DNA of 64,000 nucleotides, taken from JdFR-22 sp964534325. GTDB taxonomy: Archaea > Halobacteriota > Archaeoglobi > Archaeoglobales > Archaeoglobaceae. The stretch lies in assembly GCA_964534325.1 (NCBI GenBank), contig CAZHOR010000009.1, positions 32,243 to 96,242 of the forward strand, given 5' to 3'. Numbering within the stretch: position 1 is the stretch's first letter; each line of letters begins with the position of its first letter. Of the stretch, positions 40,939-50,210 are shown one piece after another. The notes under the pieces were generated by a model that was not told the DNA's origin, ran no database searches, and saw only the letters and a list, made by a program, of their open reading frames with translations. A program made the position numbers and the translations under genes.

Positions 40939-41739
40939 TTAAGGGATTAGCAGAATGGATGAATTGGCAGACCCGGAAACTCTCTCGGATGTGGACCCCA
41001 TCAGATTAGGCCCTCCAGGCCGGCTTAAACGCCCCATCACTATCAAATCCGCTTTCTTTCGCTCTGAATAGCTGTGGATGACCTTGTGTGGAGAGCCGAC
41101 AGCCGAAATAGATTCTATGGGTTTAAAATAACCTTCCAATTCTTTTTCCAGCTCTTCAAGCTTGGAGTTAACCTCATGCTGTCTCCTCTTCTCTTCAAAG
41201 GGGTCTGGAGCCCTCTTACCCACGTGTAGAAGGTATATCTCCTCTACAAGCTCTCCCAGATACTTGACGTAATCCAGGGCTTTTTGTGCGGTAGGACCGA
41301 AGTCGGTAGCGTAAAGGATTCTGGAGATAGGCTCTTGCGCCAGCAGATATGGCCGGGATTTATGGACGAATGTGGGTTTTTCCGTTAGGCGGATAACATC
41401 TCTGGAAGTGCTCCCCAGAAAAGTGCGGTACATGAACCCCCTGTGGTTGGACGTAATGTAAATGAAGTCTGCACCAACGTCGTTTGCGGCTTGCGATATC
41501 TCCGATGCGACATGTCCTTCTCGCACTTCTGTAGTCAGCTCCATTTCGGTTTCAGTGGACAGAGTATGAGCTATTTCGTCAATATAATTCTGAAGCCTCT
41601 TCTTCTGTCCGATCCCTTCAGACAGCACGTGCAGGAGGTGTACAGAATTGACTTTAAGGGATTGAAGGAATTGGATCATTGCAGAAACCTCTTTTTGAGA
41701 GCGCCTGAGTTCCAGTGGTACCAGAGCCTTATCGAACAT
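40939..41739 (-). CDS. Tandem universal stress protein (UspA)
   Basis: Protein of 266 residues made of two Usp domains (about 1-130 and 135-266). Nucleotide-binding phrases: ITSNHRGFMYRTFLGSTSRDVIR in domain 1 and VMGRLSRPGGPNLMGSTSERVSGSANSSILLIP in domain 2. Start at ATG 41739 (MFDKALVPLELRRS) fits the family and follows GGTGA by five bases; a longer frame from TTG 41760 is less likely. Its gene lies just upstream of the BCCT carrier on the same strand (59-base gap), so both may be co-transcribed; USPs often accompany transporters. Confidence 0.87.
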   Translation of the reverse strand: MFDKALVPLELRRSQKEVSAMIQFLQSLKVNSVHLLHVLSEGIGQKKRLQNYIDEIAHTLSTETEMELTTEVREGHVASEISQAANDVGADFIYITSNHRGFMYRTFLGSTSRDVIRLTEKPTFVHKSRPYLLAQEPISRILYATDFGPTAQKALDYVKYLGELVEEIYLLHVGKRAPDPFEEKRRQHEVNSKLEELEKELEGYFKPIESISAVGSPHKVIHSYSERKKADLIVMGRLSRPGGPNLMGSTSERVSGSANSSILLIP

Positions 41740-41892
41740 GGAGTTCACCAACATTGCCAATATTTTCTAATCGATCTAATAGAACATCCTTTCAACCTGC
41801 TTTATAAGGTTTAAGACTCCGGACTCCGGCCCAGCGACAAATTAATTAGCATTATTAAGATATTACTGTTAAATTCTTGTTCGGGGGATTGA

Positions 41893-42591
41893 ATGGTAGA
41901 GAAGAGGGTTGCAGTCGTTACGGGAGCTAACAGGGGAATAGGATTTGAGATAACCAAAGAGCTCGCACAGAAAGGTCTAAAGGTTATTCTAACAGCCAGA
42001 AATGATTCAAAGGGGAATAAAGCCGCTCAAAAGCTAAAGGATCAGGGCATGGATGTGGTGTTCCATCAACTGGATGTAACTGATGGGAACAGCATTCAAG
42101 AACTGGTGAACTACCTGAAAAACGAGCTGGACAAAGTGGATGTCCTGGTGAACAATGCAGGCATATCTATTGATAGAGATAAGACCACTTTAGATATTGA
42201 TATGGAAACAGTGAGGAAGACCATGGAAACCAACTTCTACGGACCTTTCAGGGTGTCTCAGGCCATTATCCCTTTATTGCTGAAAAGCGATGATGGGAGA
42301 ATAATCAATATATCCAGCACCTTGGGAGCATTAAACAACCCTTTCAGTGGGAAGACATCTTACAGTATCTCCAAAACAGCACTTAACGCCTTGACCGTGA
42401 ATATGGCAGCCGATATGGAGGGGAGAGTAAAGGTCAATTCCATGTGCCCTGGATGGATGAGAACCGATCTCGGTGGCCCCCATGCAACCAGGTCAGTAGA
42501 GGAAGGTGCCGACACAGCAATATGGCTTGCAACAGCACCAGAAATTCCTAACGGAAAGTTTTTCAGAGACAGGAAACAGATAGAGTGGTAA
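41893..42591 (+). CDS. Short-chain dehydrogenase/reductase
   Basis: Classical SDR of 232 residues. Cofactor motif TGANRGIGFE, structural motif NNAG, catalytic serine in INISSTLGAL and YSISK (YxxxK). The C-terminal MCPGWMRTDLGGP is typical of carbonyl-reductase-like members. NAD(P)-dependent reduction of an unknown carbonyl substrate. GGGGGATTGA precedes the ATG. Confidence 0.88.
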   Translation: MVEKRVAVVTGANRGIGFEITKELAQKGLKVILTARNDSKGNKAAQKLKDQGMDVVFHQLDVTDGNSIQELVNYLKNELDKVDVLVNNAGISIDRDKTTLDIDMETVRKTMETNFYGPFRVSQAIIPLLLKSDDGRIINISSTLGALNNPFSGKTSYSISKTALNALTVNMAADMEGRVKVNSMCPGWMRTDLGGPHATRSVEEGADTAIWLATAPEIPNGKFFRDRKQIEW

Positions 42592-42704
42592 AAAGGTTAA
42601 ACTTGACTCCGAGGTTTTTTGCTGTCAAGTGATCGATTTATTATATTGTGTCTCTTTGTGTCTCTCAAATTTAACCGTTTTATCGTAATCTCTTTTAAGT
42701 AAAA

Positions 42705-42832
42705 TAGGTGGCGGAATAAGTAGTTCCGCCACGGGTTTCGGTAGGCAGACGGCTGAGAGGACAGACCGGATGGGCTGGGTTTTCAATGATCGAGAAAGGC
42801 TCAAAAAGCCTTCACCCTACACCCCCTCCTAA
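42705..42832 (+). ncRNA. Candidate structured RNA
   Basis: A G+C-rich islet in an otherwise A+T-rich spacer of about 310 bases. It holds a perfect 9-bp stem (GTGGCGGAA 42708-42716 with TTCCGCCAC 42724-42732), a K-loop-like stretch (GGCTGAGAGGACAGACC, 42751-42767) and a second hairpin (AAGGCT caaaa AGCCTT, 42796-42812), followed by CCCTACACCCC. The combination of K-turn-like internal loop and a terminal ACA is seen in archaeal H/ACA guide RNAs, but the assignment is tentative. Strand is not certain. No protein frame covers it. Confidence 0.4.
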
Positions 42833-42902
42833 GGCCTGTAAATTATACTGTGGTTTTTCGGATAGTTATTAATTATGAAAAAAGAGATGAAAATAGTGTA
42901 AT

Positions 42903-43439
42903 TCAGCTTTCGGGGTAGGTTATTGAGGTGGCATCTACTCTGGCAAAACTGGTCATTTTATGCTCCTTAACCTCTGAACCGCTGATGATATGTTTCACCA
43001 CCACATTTCTGACCAGTAAAGCGTCAGCGATAAGGTTCCGGTGGCATCTCCAGGGGACTGCTTCAGCACACATCAATGCTATACGTTTGTTCTTTGCTAT
43101 CTCTATTAGGGTGTTTATTGCGGAAAGAAATTTTTTGGTCTGCATGTAGTCTGCAAAACCCCGGAATGAGGAAGCCTTCCAGCCAGTATTAACAGAGTCT
43201 TTGGAGGGTTTACGCAGTCCACCCAAACTCTTCATGTGAACGTAATCAATCCTGTTTTTCTTCAGGAATGCTGCAAGCTCTTCTTTGTTGAACTGGGGGT
43301 TGTGCTTCGAACCGGGTAAGGTGCGGATATCAACCACTTCCTGTATATCATGGGTCTTGAGCAGCTCAACCAGCTCATCAAGGCTGCGAGTAGAATGACC
43401 GATAGTAAAAACAATCAGTTCCTCGTTATTGGCTCTCAT
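42903..43439 (-). CDS. DUF488 protein
   Basis: A 178-residue DUF488 member: FTIGHSTRSLDELVELLKTH, VVDIRTLPGSKHNPQFN, and the Cys-containing LMCAEAVPWRCHRNLIADAL. Biochemical role unknown; members are widespread and sometimes linked to DNA-related or oxidative-stress loci. AAGGAAC precedes the ATG. It converges with no partner; located between the SDR gene and the arsenic operon. Confidence 0.88.
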   Translation of the reverse strand: MRANNEELIVFTIGHSTRSLDELVELLKTHDIQEVVDIRTLPGSKHNPQFNKEELAAFLKKNRIDYVHMKSLGGLRKPSKDSVNTGWKASSFRGFADYMQTKKFLSAINTLIEIAKNKRIALMCAEAVPWRCHRNLIADALLVRNVVVKHIISGSEVKEHKMTSFARVDATSITYPES

Positions 43440-43626
43440 AGTTCCTTAACCATGAATCTTCAACAACCGAAATAACTTTTTCGATATGGAGTGGGTGATA
43501 GTGATTGGTGATTTGATGGAAGCAGTTGGATGTCTGATTAAGTCTTTGCTGGGTCAAATTAAGAACCGGGATGGAGATTGGTTGAACTATCAACCGCCAC
43601 CTATTCGTTCTATAAAAATAAGTGGA

Positions 43627-44382
43627 TTATTTATAGGCTTTAACTTTGAGGCTTATGACCTCTACTCCTGCTATTCTGTCACCGAAGATGTCTTCCGATA
43701 TTATTTCTACCTCGCTAAAACCGCTGTCCTGGATATGGCCTATATACTCGTCTTTTTGTAAGGCTCCGGCAAGACAGCCTGCCCAGGCTCTCTTATCATT
43801 CTTAATTTCTTCTGGTAATTCACCTTTAACCACGATATCAGAGATGATAACTCTGCCACCAGGTCTTAGAACCCGAAATATCTCTTCAAAGGTTCTGGAT
43901 TTATCGGTGGAGAGGTTGATGACGCAGTTGCTGATGGTCAGATCGAATGAGTTATCTTCTAAAGGGAGTTCTTCCATCTCTCCCAGCCTGAACTCCACAT
44001 TACTGTACTCATAATCTTTTGCCAGCCTCTCCGACTTTTCTACCATCTCTTCGGTCATATCCAAACCGATGACCTGTCCAGTTGGACCCACTTTCTCTGC
44101 CGCCAGAAACACATCTATTCCTGCTCCTGAACCGAGGTCCAGGACTTTCTCCCCTTCCTTGATGTCTGCCAGGGCAGTGGGATTACCGCATCCTAGACCT
44201 TGAATTGAATCCTCAGGAATGCTCTCCAGTTCAGAAGCATTATAACCTATACTGACCGCCTGATCGATATAAGAGCCACAACCGCAGGAGGGACAGCAAC
44301 CTGTATCCTCTGTGGCTATTCTGGAATACTCTTTTTTCACCGTATCCTTTATCTCTTCGTCTCTCATTTCATCTTCTTTCAT
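43627..44382 (-). CDS. arsM: Arsenite S-adenosylmethionine methyltransferase
   Basis: Converts arsenite into methylated arsenicals using SAM, for detoxification. The 251-residue protein has the SAM motif VLDLGSGAGIDVFLA and VIGLDMTEEMV, plus the three conserved As-binding cysteines in GLGCGNP, SNCVINLS and WAGCLAG. An N-terminal CCPSCGCGS adds further cysteines. GGTGAT precedes the ATG. The gene starts nine bases after arsR, so the two form an arsenic-responsive operon. Confidence 0.92.
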   Translation of the reverse strand: MKEDEMRDEEIKDTVKKEYSRIATEDTGCCPSCGCGSYIDQAVSIGYNASELESIPEDSIQGLGCGNPTALADIKEGEKVLDLGSGAGIDVFLAAEKVGPTGQVIGLDMTEEMVEKSERLAKDYEYSNVEFRLGEMEELPLEDNSFDLTISNCVINLSTDKSRTFEEIFRVLRPGGRVIISDIVVKGELPEEIKNDKRAWAGCLAGALQKDEYIGHIQDSGFSEVEIISEDIFGDRIAGVEVISLKVKAYK

Positions 44383-44391
44383 TTTATCACC

Positions 44392-44676
44392 TCAACAACA
44401 GGGGTCCACTTCATCAAGACCGAGATAGAGCAGCATCTCTTTGATCTTATCATCATTAATCCTGTAGACGATGTTCCTTCCATTCCTTTCCCTTTCCAGG
44501 ACCCCGGCATCCACCAGCAACTTCAGGTGCCTTGAAACAGTGGTCTGATCCCTGTTAACCATTGATTCGAACTCGCAGGCACAACATTCGTTGTTCAGAA
44601 GGAAACTGACTATCCTGAGCCGTGTCTCATCTCCCAGAGCCTTGAAGAACCGGACTTTTTGTTCTACCTTGTCCAT
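44392..44676 (-). CDS. arsR: ArsR-family arsenic-responsive repressor
   Basis: Winged-helix repressor of 94 residues that leaves DNA on binding As(III). Family phrases KVRFFKALGDETRLRIVSFLL, the metal site ECCACEFE at the alpha-3 helix (comparable to ELCVCDL), DQTTVSRHLKLLVDAGVLERERNGRNIVYRI, and a C-terminal CC pair. Start 44676 (MDKVEQK) gives a normal length; the longer frame from 44730 reads through the promoter. A palindrome at 44683-44694 just upstream is the likely operator. Confidence 0.9.
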   Translation of the reverse strand: MDKVEQKVRFFKALGDETRLRIVSFLLNNECCACEFESMVNRDQTTVSRHLKLLVDAGVLERERNGRNIVYRINDDKIKEMLLYLGLDEVDPCC

Positions 44677-44682
44677 AACATA

Positions 44683-44694
44683 TGCATATATGCA
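44683..44694 (-). promoter_or_regulatory. arsR operator palindrome and TATA box
   Basis: TGCATATATGCA is a perfect 12-bp palindrome between the arsR start codon (44676) and a TATA-like AATATTTATTTAT at 44696-44708. With transcription starting about 25 bases from the TATA box, the mRNA would be nearly leaderless and the palindrome would overlap the start region, ideal for autorepression. Confidence 0.55.
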
Positions 44695-44751
44695 CATAAA
44701 TAAATATTTTTTGCTTGAGAATTGATTCAATGTTATCGAATTTCACCGTAT

Positions 44752-45117
44752 TCAGTTAGAGAAGTGTGTGGCTACCACATCGATGATAACTCCGTAAGCG
44801 ACTCCCGCAAACCACGCTGGCACATCCTTGAGCCCTGTGGAGAAGAAGATGGCGGAGGAAACTATAATGCCCAGTATAAGTCCTCTAACTCCAGCGTTTT
44901 TGAGGTTCTTTCCTTCAACTTCTTTTATTAGTTGCCAGGAACCAGCAAAACCTATGAGAACACCCATCAGGACCCGGTTATACCACATACCGAACAGGTA
45001 CCACTCATTACCCGTCATCCCTACCCGGCTCCCCACACCTATAATGCAAAAGACTCCTAAAACGGCACCGAGAAGGACAGAGATTCCGAGACGTTTGTGA
45101 TTGGTCTGCATATTCAT
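44752..45117 (-). CDS. Small four-span membrane protein
   Basis: A 121-residue protein with about four membrane helices (LGISVLLGAVLGVFCIIGVG, VLMGVLIGFAGSWQLI, GLILGIIVSSAIFF and AGVAYGVIIDVVATHF). Uncharacterised; layout resembles small archaeal membrane proteins of unknown role. ATG 45117 follows GGGGGAT. It is transcribed toward arsR but separated by 75 bases and may be read with it. Confidence 0.6.
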   Translation of the reverse strand: MNMQTNHKRLGISVLLGAVLGVFCIIGVGSRVGMTGNEWYLFGMWYNRVLMGVLIGFAGSWQLIKEVEGKNLKNAGVRGLILGIIVSSAIFFSTGLKDVPAWFAGVAYGVIIDVVATHFSN

Positions 45118-45501
45118 CACAATATCCCCCTACAGGCTACTGGTTTTCTTAGTATAAATAATTAAGGAATAAAGCTACTGGAACAGATTATGGAGATGGG
45201 GTGAAAGGAATGAAATTCGTCTGGATCGCCTATTAGTTAGTCCTGATTTTCCTCCCTGAAATGTATTTATTGACAATTTTACATAATATATTTCTGTTTA
45301 AATTTGATTTGGAATAAATGAATTTTAAACCCTTATCAAAGTAAATAAGAGCTTAATCCATTATTCTGGCACTTATTGTTCTTTTTTAATGGATTAAAGA
45401 GTTAAACAGACCGTTCAGGTTTATAACTATAATGATAATAATAAATTAATATAGTTAAGTTTTAATTTTTAGAATTAATTAGGATTGAGGTGAGAAATTA
45501 A
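45118..45501. other. A+T-rich spacer before the large surface protein gene
   Basis: About 385 bases with no supported gene. It is strongly A+T-rich from 45250 on, with several TATA-like runs (45430-45475), one of which should be the promoter of the gene at 45524. No repeat copy was found. Confidence 0.5.
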
Positions 45502-45540
45502 ATGAATTATAAGGAAGAATTAAATGAAATATAAGGTATT
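45498..45540 (+). repeat. Tandem duplication of a start-codon region
   Basis: AATTAAATGAATTATAAGG (45498 on) is followed by AATTAAATGAAATATAAGG (45519 on), creating two ATGs (45502 and 45524). The first follows GAGGTGAG but its frame stops after ten codons at 45532-45534, overlapping the second start. The second ATG, with AAGGAAG ahead, opens the large protein. The first may act as a decoy or coupling start. Confidence 0.5.
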
Positions 45541-48500
45541 AGCAGGTTTGACTCTGTTTTTTATACTTGCACTCAGCAATGCCAGCAGTGTTGCTGCGCA
45601 GGAAGTTGAGTATTCAGGATTATATGTGGATCCTATCTATGCTGATCCTGGTGCTAATATAACGGCATCTGCGTGGGTTAACAATACGGGTACATCGAAC
45701 CATACGTATGTGGCTAATTTGACTATTAATGGTTATGTGGCACTTAATAAGACTGGAACTTTGGAGCCGGGTCAGTCTGTTGAATTGGCTTTCTTGGTTA
45801 CAGAGGATATTTATGATTTATACGTTGATACGCGGGTTGATGCGTATGTGTTTAATGTGAGTGTGGGTGATCTTCCTCCTCGGGATGTGTATATGGCTCA
45901 CGATAGGGCCAGTAATTCGGTGTTTTTGTATAGTGCTAGTGAAGACCGTATAGATATCGAAGATAAATATAACCACTTCTTGGATGATGCGATTTCGGTT
46001 GAGCCTGTTTCGGGGAGGTATCCTCCTACCAGCTTGTTCGGTTATGTATACGATTTGCTTACAGAGGGGTGGTATGCCGAGAATAGTGTTGGTTATGCGG
46101 ACGCTGGCAACCGATTGCTTAGGGCTTATGCTCATGCTGATATGCAGGACAGTCTTGATGGTTGGAATTCCGATTCAGGCTCTGATGCGGATTATTGGAA
46201 CACTTTTAGGGTTCTCCCCGGTTCTTCCGGCTTGCCTGAGGGTACACCAGTTAATGTGACCATCTTTGCTGAGTTGCACGGCAATTTCTTGGCGTTGGGA
46301 GGCGGCAACACTGTCACTTCGGATGGGATGTGGTGGAACAGTTATGTATATGCATCTGGGGGTATAGAGGTCTTTGACCCCCACAAAATCGCTTGCGATG
46401 GTGATTGGTGCTCGTACGGCAACAAACTCGTGGAGATGGATTGGGGATTATCTAAGAACAGTTACGGTAAAGCATACCCTGCCAGGGACGACTTTTACTA
46501 TTACTGGGATTACTCATGGGCTTACAGGGTTTTCGATGAAAACGGAACCCAAGCCGAGGACGAATACGATAAATGGTACGAAAGTTTCGGCGATAGCATG
46601 TATTTACTGTCTCCCCAGTTAAATAAAACGTCGACCACCAGAAACAACACCCTATCATTCACCGTCCCCATCAACTTCACCACCGAGATCGGCAAAAAAC
46701 TCTACTTGGGGGCTGATGCCGATGTCTGGTGCGATGTCTACAGCGAAAACGCTGACGCAGACGCAATAGGGGATATGCTCTACTCCTTCCGGGCGATATC
46801 CGTGACACCCGATGCCGAGGGCACAGAAATCGAGTGGGCGGTTGAACCCACAGGAGCTCTTGAACACTCCAACCTATCTGTTTCACCGTCGCTTGCGTTT
46901 GCCAACCAGTCCATTGAAGTGACCGCAACCGTTTATAATCCCGAAACATCCACTATAAATTATACAGTCCCTGTTACGGCTAACGGAATAGTTCAGGGAT
47001 TCGCCACAGGCGAAGTGTCCCCTCAGTCGGAGAAGGTCATCACGTACAATCTATCGCTGATCCATCCAGGGACCTATGATGTTGGTCTGGCCGGTCTCCA
47101 GCCGGTTCGCATCAAAGTGGCCTCTCCTGAGGGGATACCTGACTTGAGGATAGCTCAGGTGAGACCGGTTCAAGTGGTATTCGATTCGGATGTTAATGGC
47201 GACGGGATACTTGACCTGGTAGAGGACAAAGAGCTGGCAGTGCTGGTGACATTAGAGGGTGATAATCTGGATAAGATAGATCAGTCGGTGACCTTATCGC
47301 TGATAGGTTCCTGGGGGACGCAGGAAATAGTTTTGAGCCCTGAAGAGCTGAGGAATGTAACAGAGAGTGGTGAAGAGGTAGTAATGGGTCGAATGGATAT
47401 TGCTCCTACTGGCACTGGCGATCAGAACATCACGGTTATCGTGGACTCAAAAGATTCGGTTGAAGAGTGGGATGAGACCAACAACGAGTATATCGTTACC
47501 GTGACGGTGAAGGACACCAAACCATTCTCCATCTACTATTTCAGGGTAGTGTCACCAAAAGGTGAGGACTCCAAGTGCTGCAGTGTTGAAAGTGGTGGAT
47601 ATCCCGCGGTCACTCACTTAGAATACGATGAAACTATCAACCACAGCGACCGGTTCGTGATAGCGACCTTCCCCATTCCTGAATCGGAGTATTCTAGCAG
47701 AGGAAATTCTAACTACTTCGGTCATATCCATGGAGCGTACGAGATGGATGGGGCCCAGCGTGTATGTACATGGGAAGCAATAGCTGCAGACGTGAGCAGT
47801 CTTGATTATCATGCATACCGGTTGAGCGGAGGAACTGCAGACAGGTCTGTGGGAGTAGTTGAAACTTATTACTTCGTTTACCACACCAATAGGGCGGATA
47901 TAGCCGGACTTACATGGCAAGGAAGTTCTGTTGTCTTTGTATCTGGGAATGGTGCCGACAAAGAGATAACGGAGAATAATATAACTCGGGACCTTGGAGA
48001 ATGGAAAGCAACAATTACAGCACACGAACTCGGTCATACTTATGGATTATATATTGGTGGTATCCCAGAAGAATACGATGTCCCTGGAATAGACTTTGCA
48101 GAAGGGTACTGGGTTAAAGAAGGTAAGCACGTATCTGGAGTCCCCGCCTTCATGGAAGGAGGGGATGAGTGGTGGGATTACGGTGCTGCCTGGATAGATA
48201 ATCAAGTGGACCATCAGGATGACATGGAGGACTATAACAAGATATTCGCCCGAATGCTGGTAGATCCAGCCGACCCACCCAAGGTTCTCTACGTCAAGGG
48301 ATTGATAAAATCCAATGGCTCTGCAGAATCGCTTCCCTGGCACTATCATGAAAACGTGCTCTTATCAAACATACAGGAAGGGGACTACAGCTTTGTAGGG
48401 TTGAACGCCAACGGTGAAAAAGTGTTGGAGCAACCATTTGACGCCAGATTCACAGTCTATATTGATACAAAAAATGAGAGTTACAGCCACCAAACCGACG

Positions 48501-48922
48501 TCGCTCCATACTCCTTTGCCATGGAATATCCCCTGGATGTGGTAACGCTTCAACTATGGCACAAAGGCGAGGTTCTGGAGGAATTCGATACCGCATCCAA
48601 GTTATTACATGATACGGTGGACAATTTGCCTGACGAAGCGTTCGCCACAGAAAACCAAACAAAGATCCAGTTGTGGAGAGAAGAACTCCATGACCTGATC
48701 AATGATGCTTCAAACGAATCGAATTCAGGTGAATTTGGTGGGGCTTCTTCGATCATTAACAGTGATCTACGAAACGCAGTCGATAGATGGATACTGGATA
48801 ATTACACTTCTCAGGACCCTATGAATACAGACAAGGAACAGCTATTAACTATACTGGAGGATTCTGTCGATAGATTCGATAATGCTCAAACCCTGAAAGA
48901 ACAGAGAGAAGGAAGCGGTTAA
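45524..48922 (+). CDS. Large secreted metalloprotease-like surface protein, N-terminal part of a frameshifted gene
   Basis: Exported protein of 1132 residues with a signal peptide (about 1-25). Beta-sandwich regions precede a CARDB-like domain at about 539-664, which contains a calcium-loop-like DSDVNGDGILD. H834, E835 and H838 in ITAHELGHTYGLY form a zinc-protease HExxH motif with a following Gly, so a metallopeptidase domain spans roughly 680-930. The frame stops after EQREGSG without any membrane anchor. One base earlier in register the next frame continues (REKEAV…GGSGGSGG…) into the C-terminal part at 49697, so the intact gene would be about 1390 residues and membrane-anchored. Protease family not identified. 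Confidence 0.75.
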   Translation: MKYKVLAGLTLFFILALSNASSVAAQEVEYSGLYVDPIYADPGANITASAWVNNTGTSNHTYVANLTINGYVALNKTGTLEPGQSVELAFLVTEDIYDLYVDTRVDAYVFNVSVGDLPPRDVYMAHDRASNSVFLYSASEDRIDIEDKYNHFLDDAISVEPVSGRYPPTSLFGYVYDLLTEGWYAENSVGYADAGNRLLRAYAHADMQDSLDGWNSDSGSDADYWNTFRVLPGSSGLPEGTPVNVTIFAELHGNFLALGGGNTVTSDGMWWNSYVYASGGIEVFDPHKIACDGDWCSYGNKLVEMDWGLSKNSYGKAYPARDDFYYYWDYSWAYRVFDENGTQAEDEYDKWYESFGDSMYLLSPQLNKTSTTRNNTLSFTVPINFTTEIGKKLYLGADADVWCDVYSENADADAIGDMLYSFRAISVTPDAEGTEIEWAVEPTGALEHSNLSVSPSLAFANQSIEVTATVYNPETSTINYTVPVTANGIVQGFATGEVSPQSEKVITYNLSLIHPGTYDVGLAGLQPVRIKVASPEGIPDLRIAQVRPVQVVFDSDVNGDGILDLVEDKELAVLVTLEGDNLDKIDQSVTLSLIGSWGTQEIVLSPEELRNVTESGEEVVMGRMDIAPTGTGDQNITVIVDSKDSVEEWDETNNEYIVTVTVKDTKPFSIYYFRVVSPKGEDSKCCSVESGGYPAVTHLEYDETINHSDRFVIATFPIPESEYSSRGNSNYFGHIHGAYEMDGAQRVCTWEAIAADVSSLDYHAYRLSGGTADRSVGVVETYYFVYHTNRADIAGLTWQGSSVVFVSGNGADKEITENNITRDLGEWKATITAHELGHTYGLYIGGIPEEYDVPGIDFAEGYWVKEGKHVSGVPAFMEGGDEWWDYGAAWIDNQVDHQDDMEDYNKIFARMLVDPADPPKVLYVKGLIKSNGSAESLPWHYHENVLLSNIQEGDYSFVGLNANGEKVLEQPFDARFTVYIDTKNESYSHQTDVAPYSFAMEYPLDVVTLQLWHKGEVLEEFDTASKLLHDTVDNLPDEAFATENQTKIQLWREELHDLINDASNESNSGEFGGASSIINSDLRNAVDRWILDNYTSQDPMNTDKEQLLTILEDSVDRFDNAQTLKEQREGSG

Positions 48923-48926
48923 AACC

Positions 48927-49697
48927 CCTCAGCCGTCCAGAGCAAACAGGGGCGGGTCTGGAGGATCTGGAGGTACAGCTAAGTTGCCAGCTTTAATGGG
49001 TGGAGAGTTTGAGGAGGTCTTTGACAGACAGCTTGTAGGGATGATCACTCCGGAAGGTCCGGTTGTAGTGGATTTCCCTGTAGAGGCTCCCATAAGAAAA
49101 TTGACTTTGATGACAAATAAAGAAGTTCAGGACCCTTCATTCTCTGCAGGAAAGCATAAGGTAAAACCCTCGTGGGTGGGCGCTCCTGATGGTAAAGTCC
49201 ACTCATTCGTATCAGTAGCCACTTCCATAGACCAGGATGATCTTGGAGCAGTGGACATAGAATTCACTTTGCCTGAAGGCTGGCTTAAAGAAAATGCTGT
49301 GCACAAATCAGATGTGGTCCTCAGCAGGTGGGTTGATGGTGAGTGGATGGATCTGGAAACAGAGGTTATCGGGAACAGCAGCATGATAACTTTCAAGGCC
49401 AGCTCACCGGGATTGAATTTATTCGCTCTCAGAGACGTATTCGCCGTAAGAGGATATAATTTAGACGAGGATAAGGGATCAGGGGCTGTAGATAAGGATC
49501 TGGAGAAGACGGAGAGCAACACTCCTGAACCCGAACCCAAAGCGACTGAGCCACAAACAAAAACTACTTTGATGGAATCGGATGCAGTTAAAACTCCAGT
49601 GCCAGAAGAAAACTCGTGGTGGCCCACAGTGACGATAGCCATAGCGGCGATCGCTGTCACTGCAGTAGCTTCTCTGACATACTTGAGAAGAAGATAA
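48927..49697 (+). pseudogene. C-terminal part of the surface protease: PGF-pre-PGF domain and membrane anchor
   Basis: This frame follows the stop of the preceding gene and begins inside a Gly/Ser linker (RGGSGGSGGTAK), so it is almost certainly a continuation rather than an independent gene; a TTG at 48984 has no proper ribosome site. The part at about 49030-49440 matches the archaeal PGF-pre-PGF pattern (FTLPEGWLKENAVHKSDVVLSRWVDGEWMDL… SPGLNLFALRDVF). After an acidic Thr/Glu/Pro-rich stalk it ends in one membrane helix (VTIAIAAIAVTAVASLTYL) and RRR. The frame change by one base lies around 48898-48915. Confidence 0.7.
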
Positions 49698-49752
49698 AAC
49701 AACTATTTCCCATTTTTTATTCTTTTTATTAAGACTTACAGGCAAGGATAAC

Positions 49753-49836
49753 CATGAAATCAAAAGTAAATTATGAAGTTGACCCAAATAAAGAGCGCCC
49801 GGGCCGTGCATGGTTTGAGGAGTGCAGCGCACCATA
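49753..49836 (+). CDS. 27-residue mini-ORF, doubtful
   Basis: ATG 49753 with AAGGA upstream opens 27 codons (begins MKSKVNYEVDPNKERP). The following spacer contains no other frame. Support is weak; it might be chance. Confidence 0.2.
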
Positions 49837-50135
49837 AAAGCCTTTTGCTTCTTTTCAAGTTTTAATCCAATTAATACATATACTTTCCGTATTTCACTCA
49901 ACTGTTACAGCTTCCACCACTCCACTCCCTAAATCGCCTTAGTTATGCTCAGGTCTAAAGTCTTTCTTGCTTTTTACTTGCGCTACTCTCAAAATTCTTC
50001 CCCTTCGCTCATCATTTTAGGTTGCTCGCAAAAATCTGCGAAACTCTTTTAGTTGCGAGTTTTTCTCACGACAACCTTCGCAGTTGTGAGGGTGAGCGAT
50101 TTAGGATCGCTCCGGTTGGTTGGAGGCTTCGGCCG
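49837..50135. other. Spacer with several short hairpins
   Basis: About 300 bases. T-rich at 49700-49730 (end of the surface gene), then 49970-50120 with a series of pairable segments: CTCACgACAAC with GTTGTGAG (about 50055-50090), GCGATttagGATCGC (50095-50112) and repeated TTGCGAG/CTCGCAA words. This may be a structured leader of the small genes downstream or a decayed repeat element. Confidence 0.35.
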
Positions 50136-50210
50136 ATGAAACAGTTAGTGGTTGTCAGAGCAAATCCAGTTTGTTTTTCCCTGGTGAGCGATGAAGGTAG
50201 CGATTACTAA
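50136..50210 (+). CDS. 24-residue ORF overlapping the next small gene
   Basis: ATG 50136 stands ten bases after GGAGG and opens a 24-codon frame (MKQLVVVRANP…). Its end overlaps the start of the 64-residue frame at 50191 by 20 bases in another register, which could couple their translation. No similarity recognised. Confidence 0.3.
   Translation: MKQLVVVRANPVCFSLVSDEGSDY

Noticed and set aside
43486..43761. 91-codon plus-strand frame opposite arsM
   Set aside because: Its second half lies antisense to the firmly identified arsM and no ribosome site is present.
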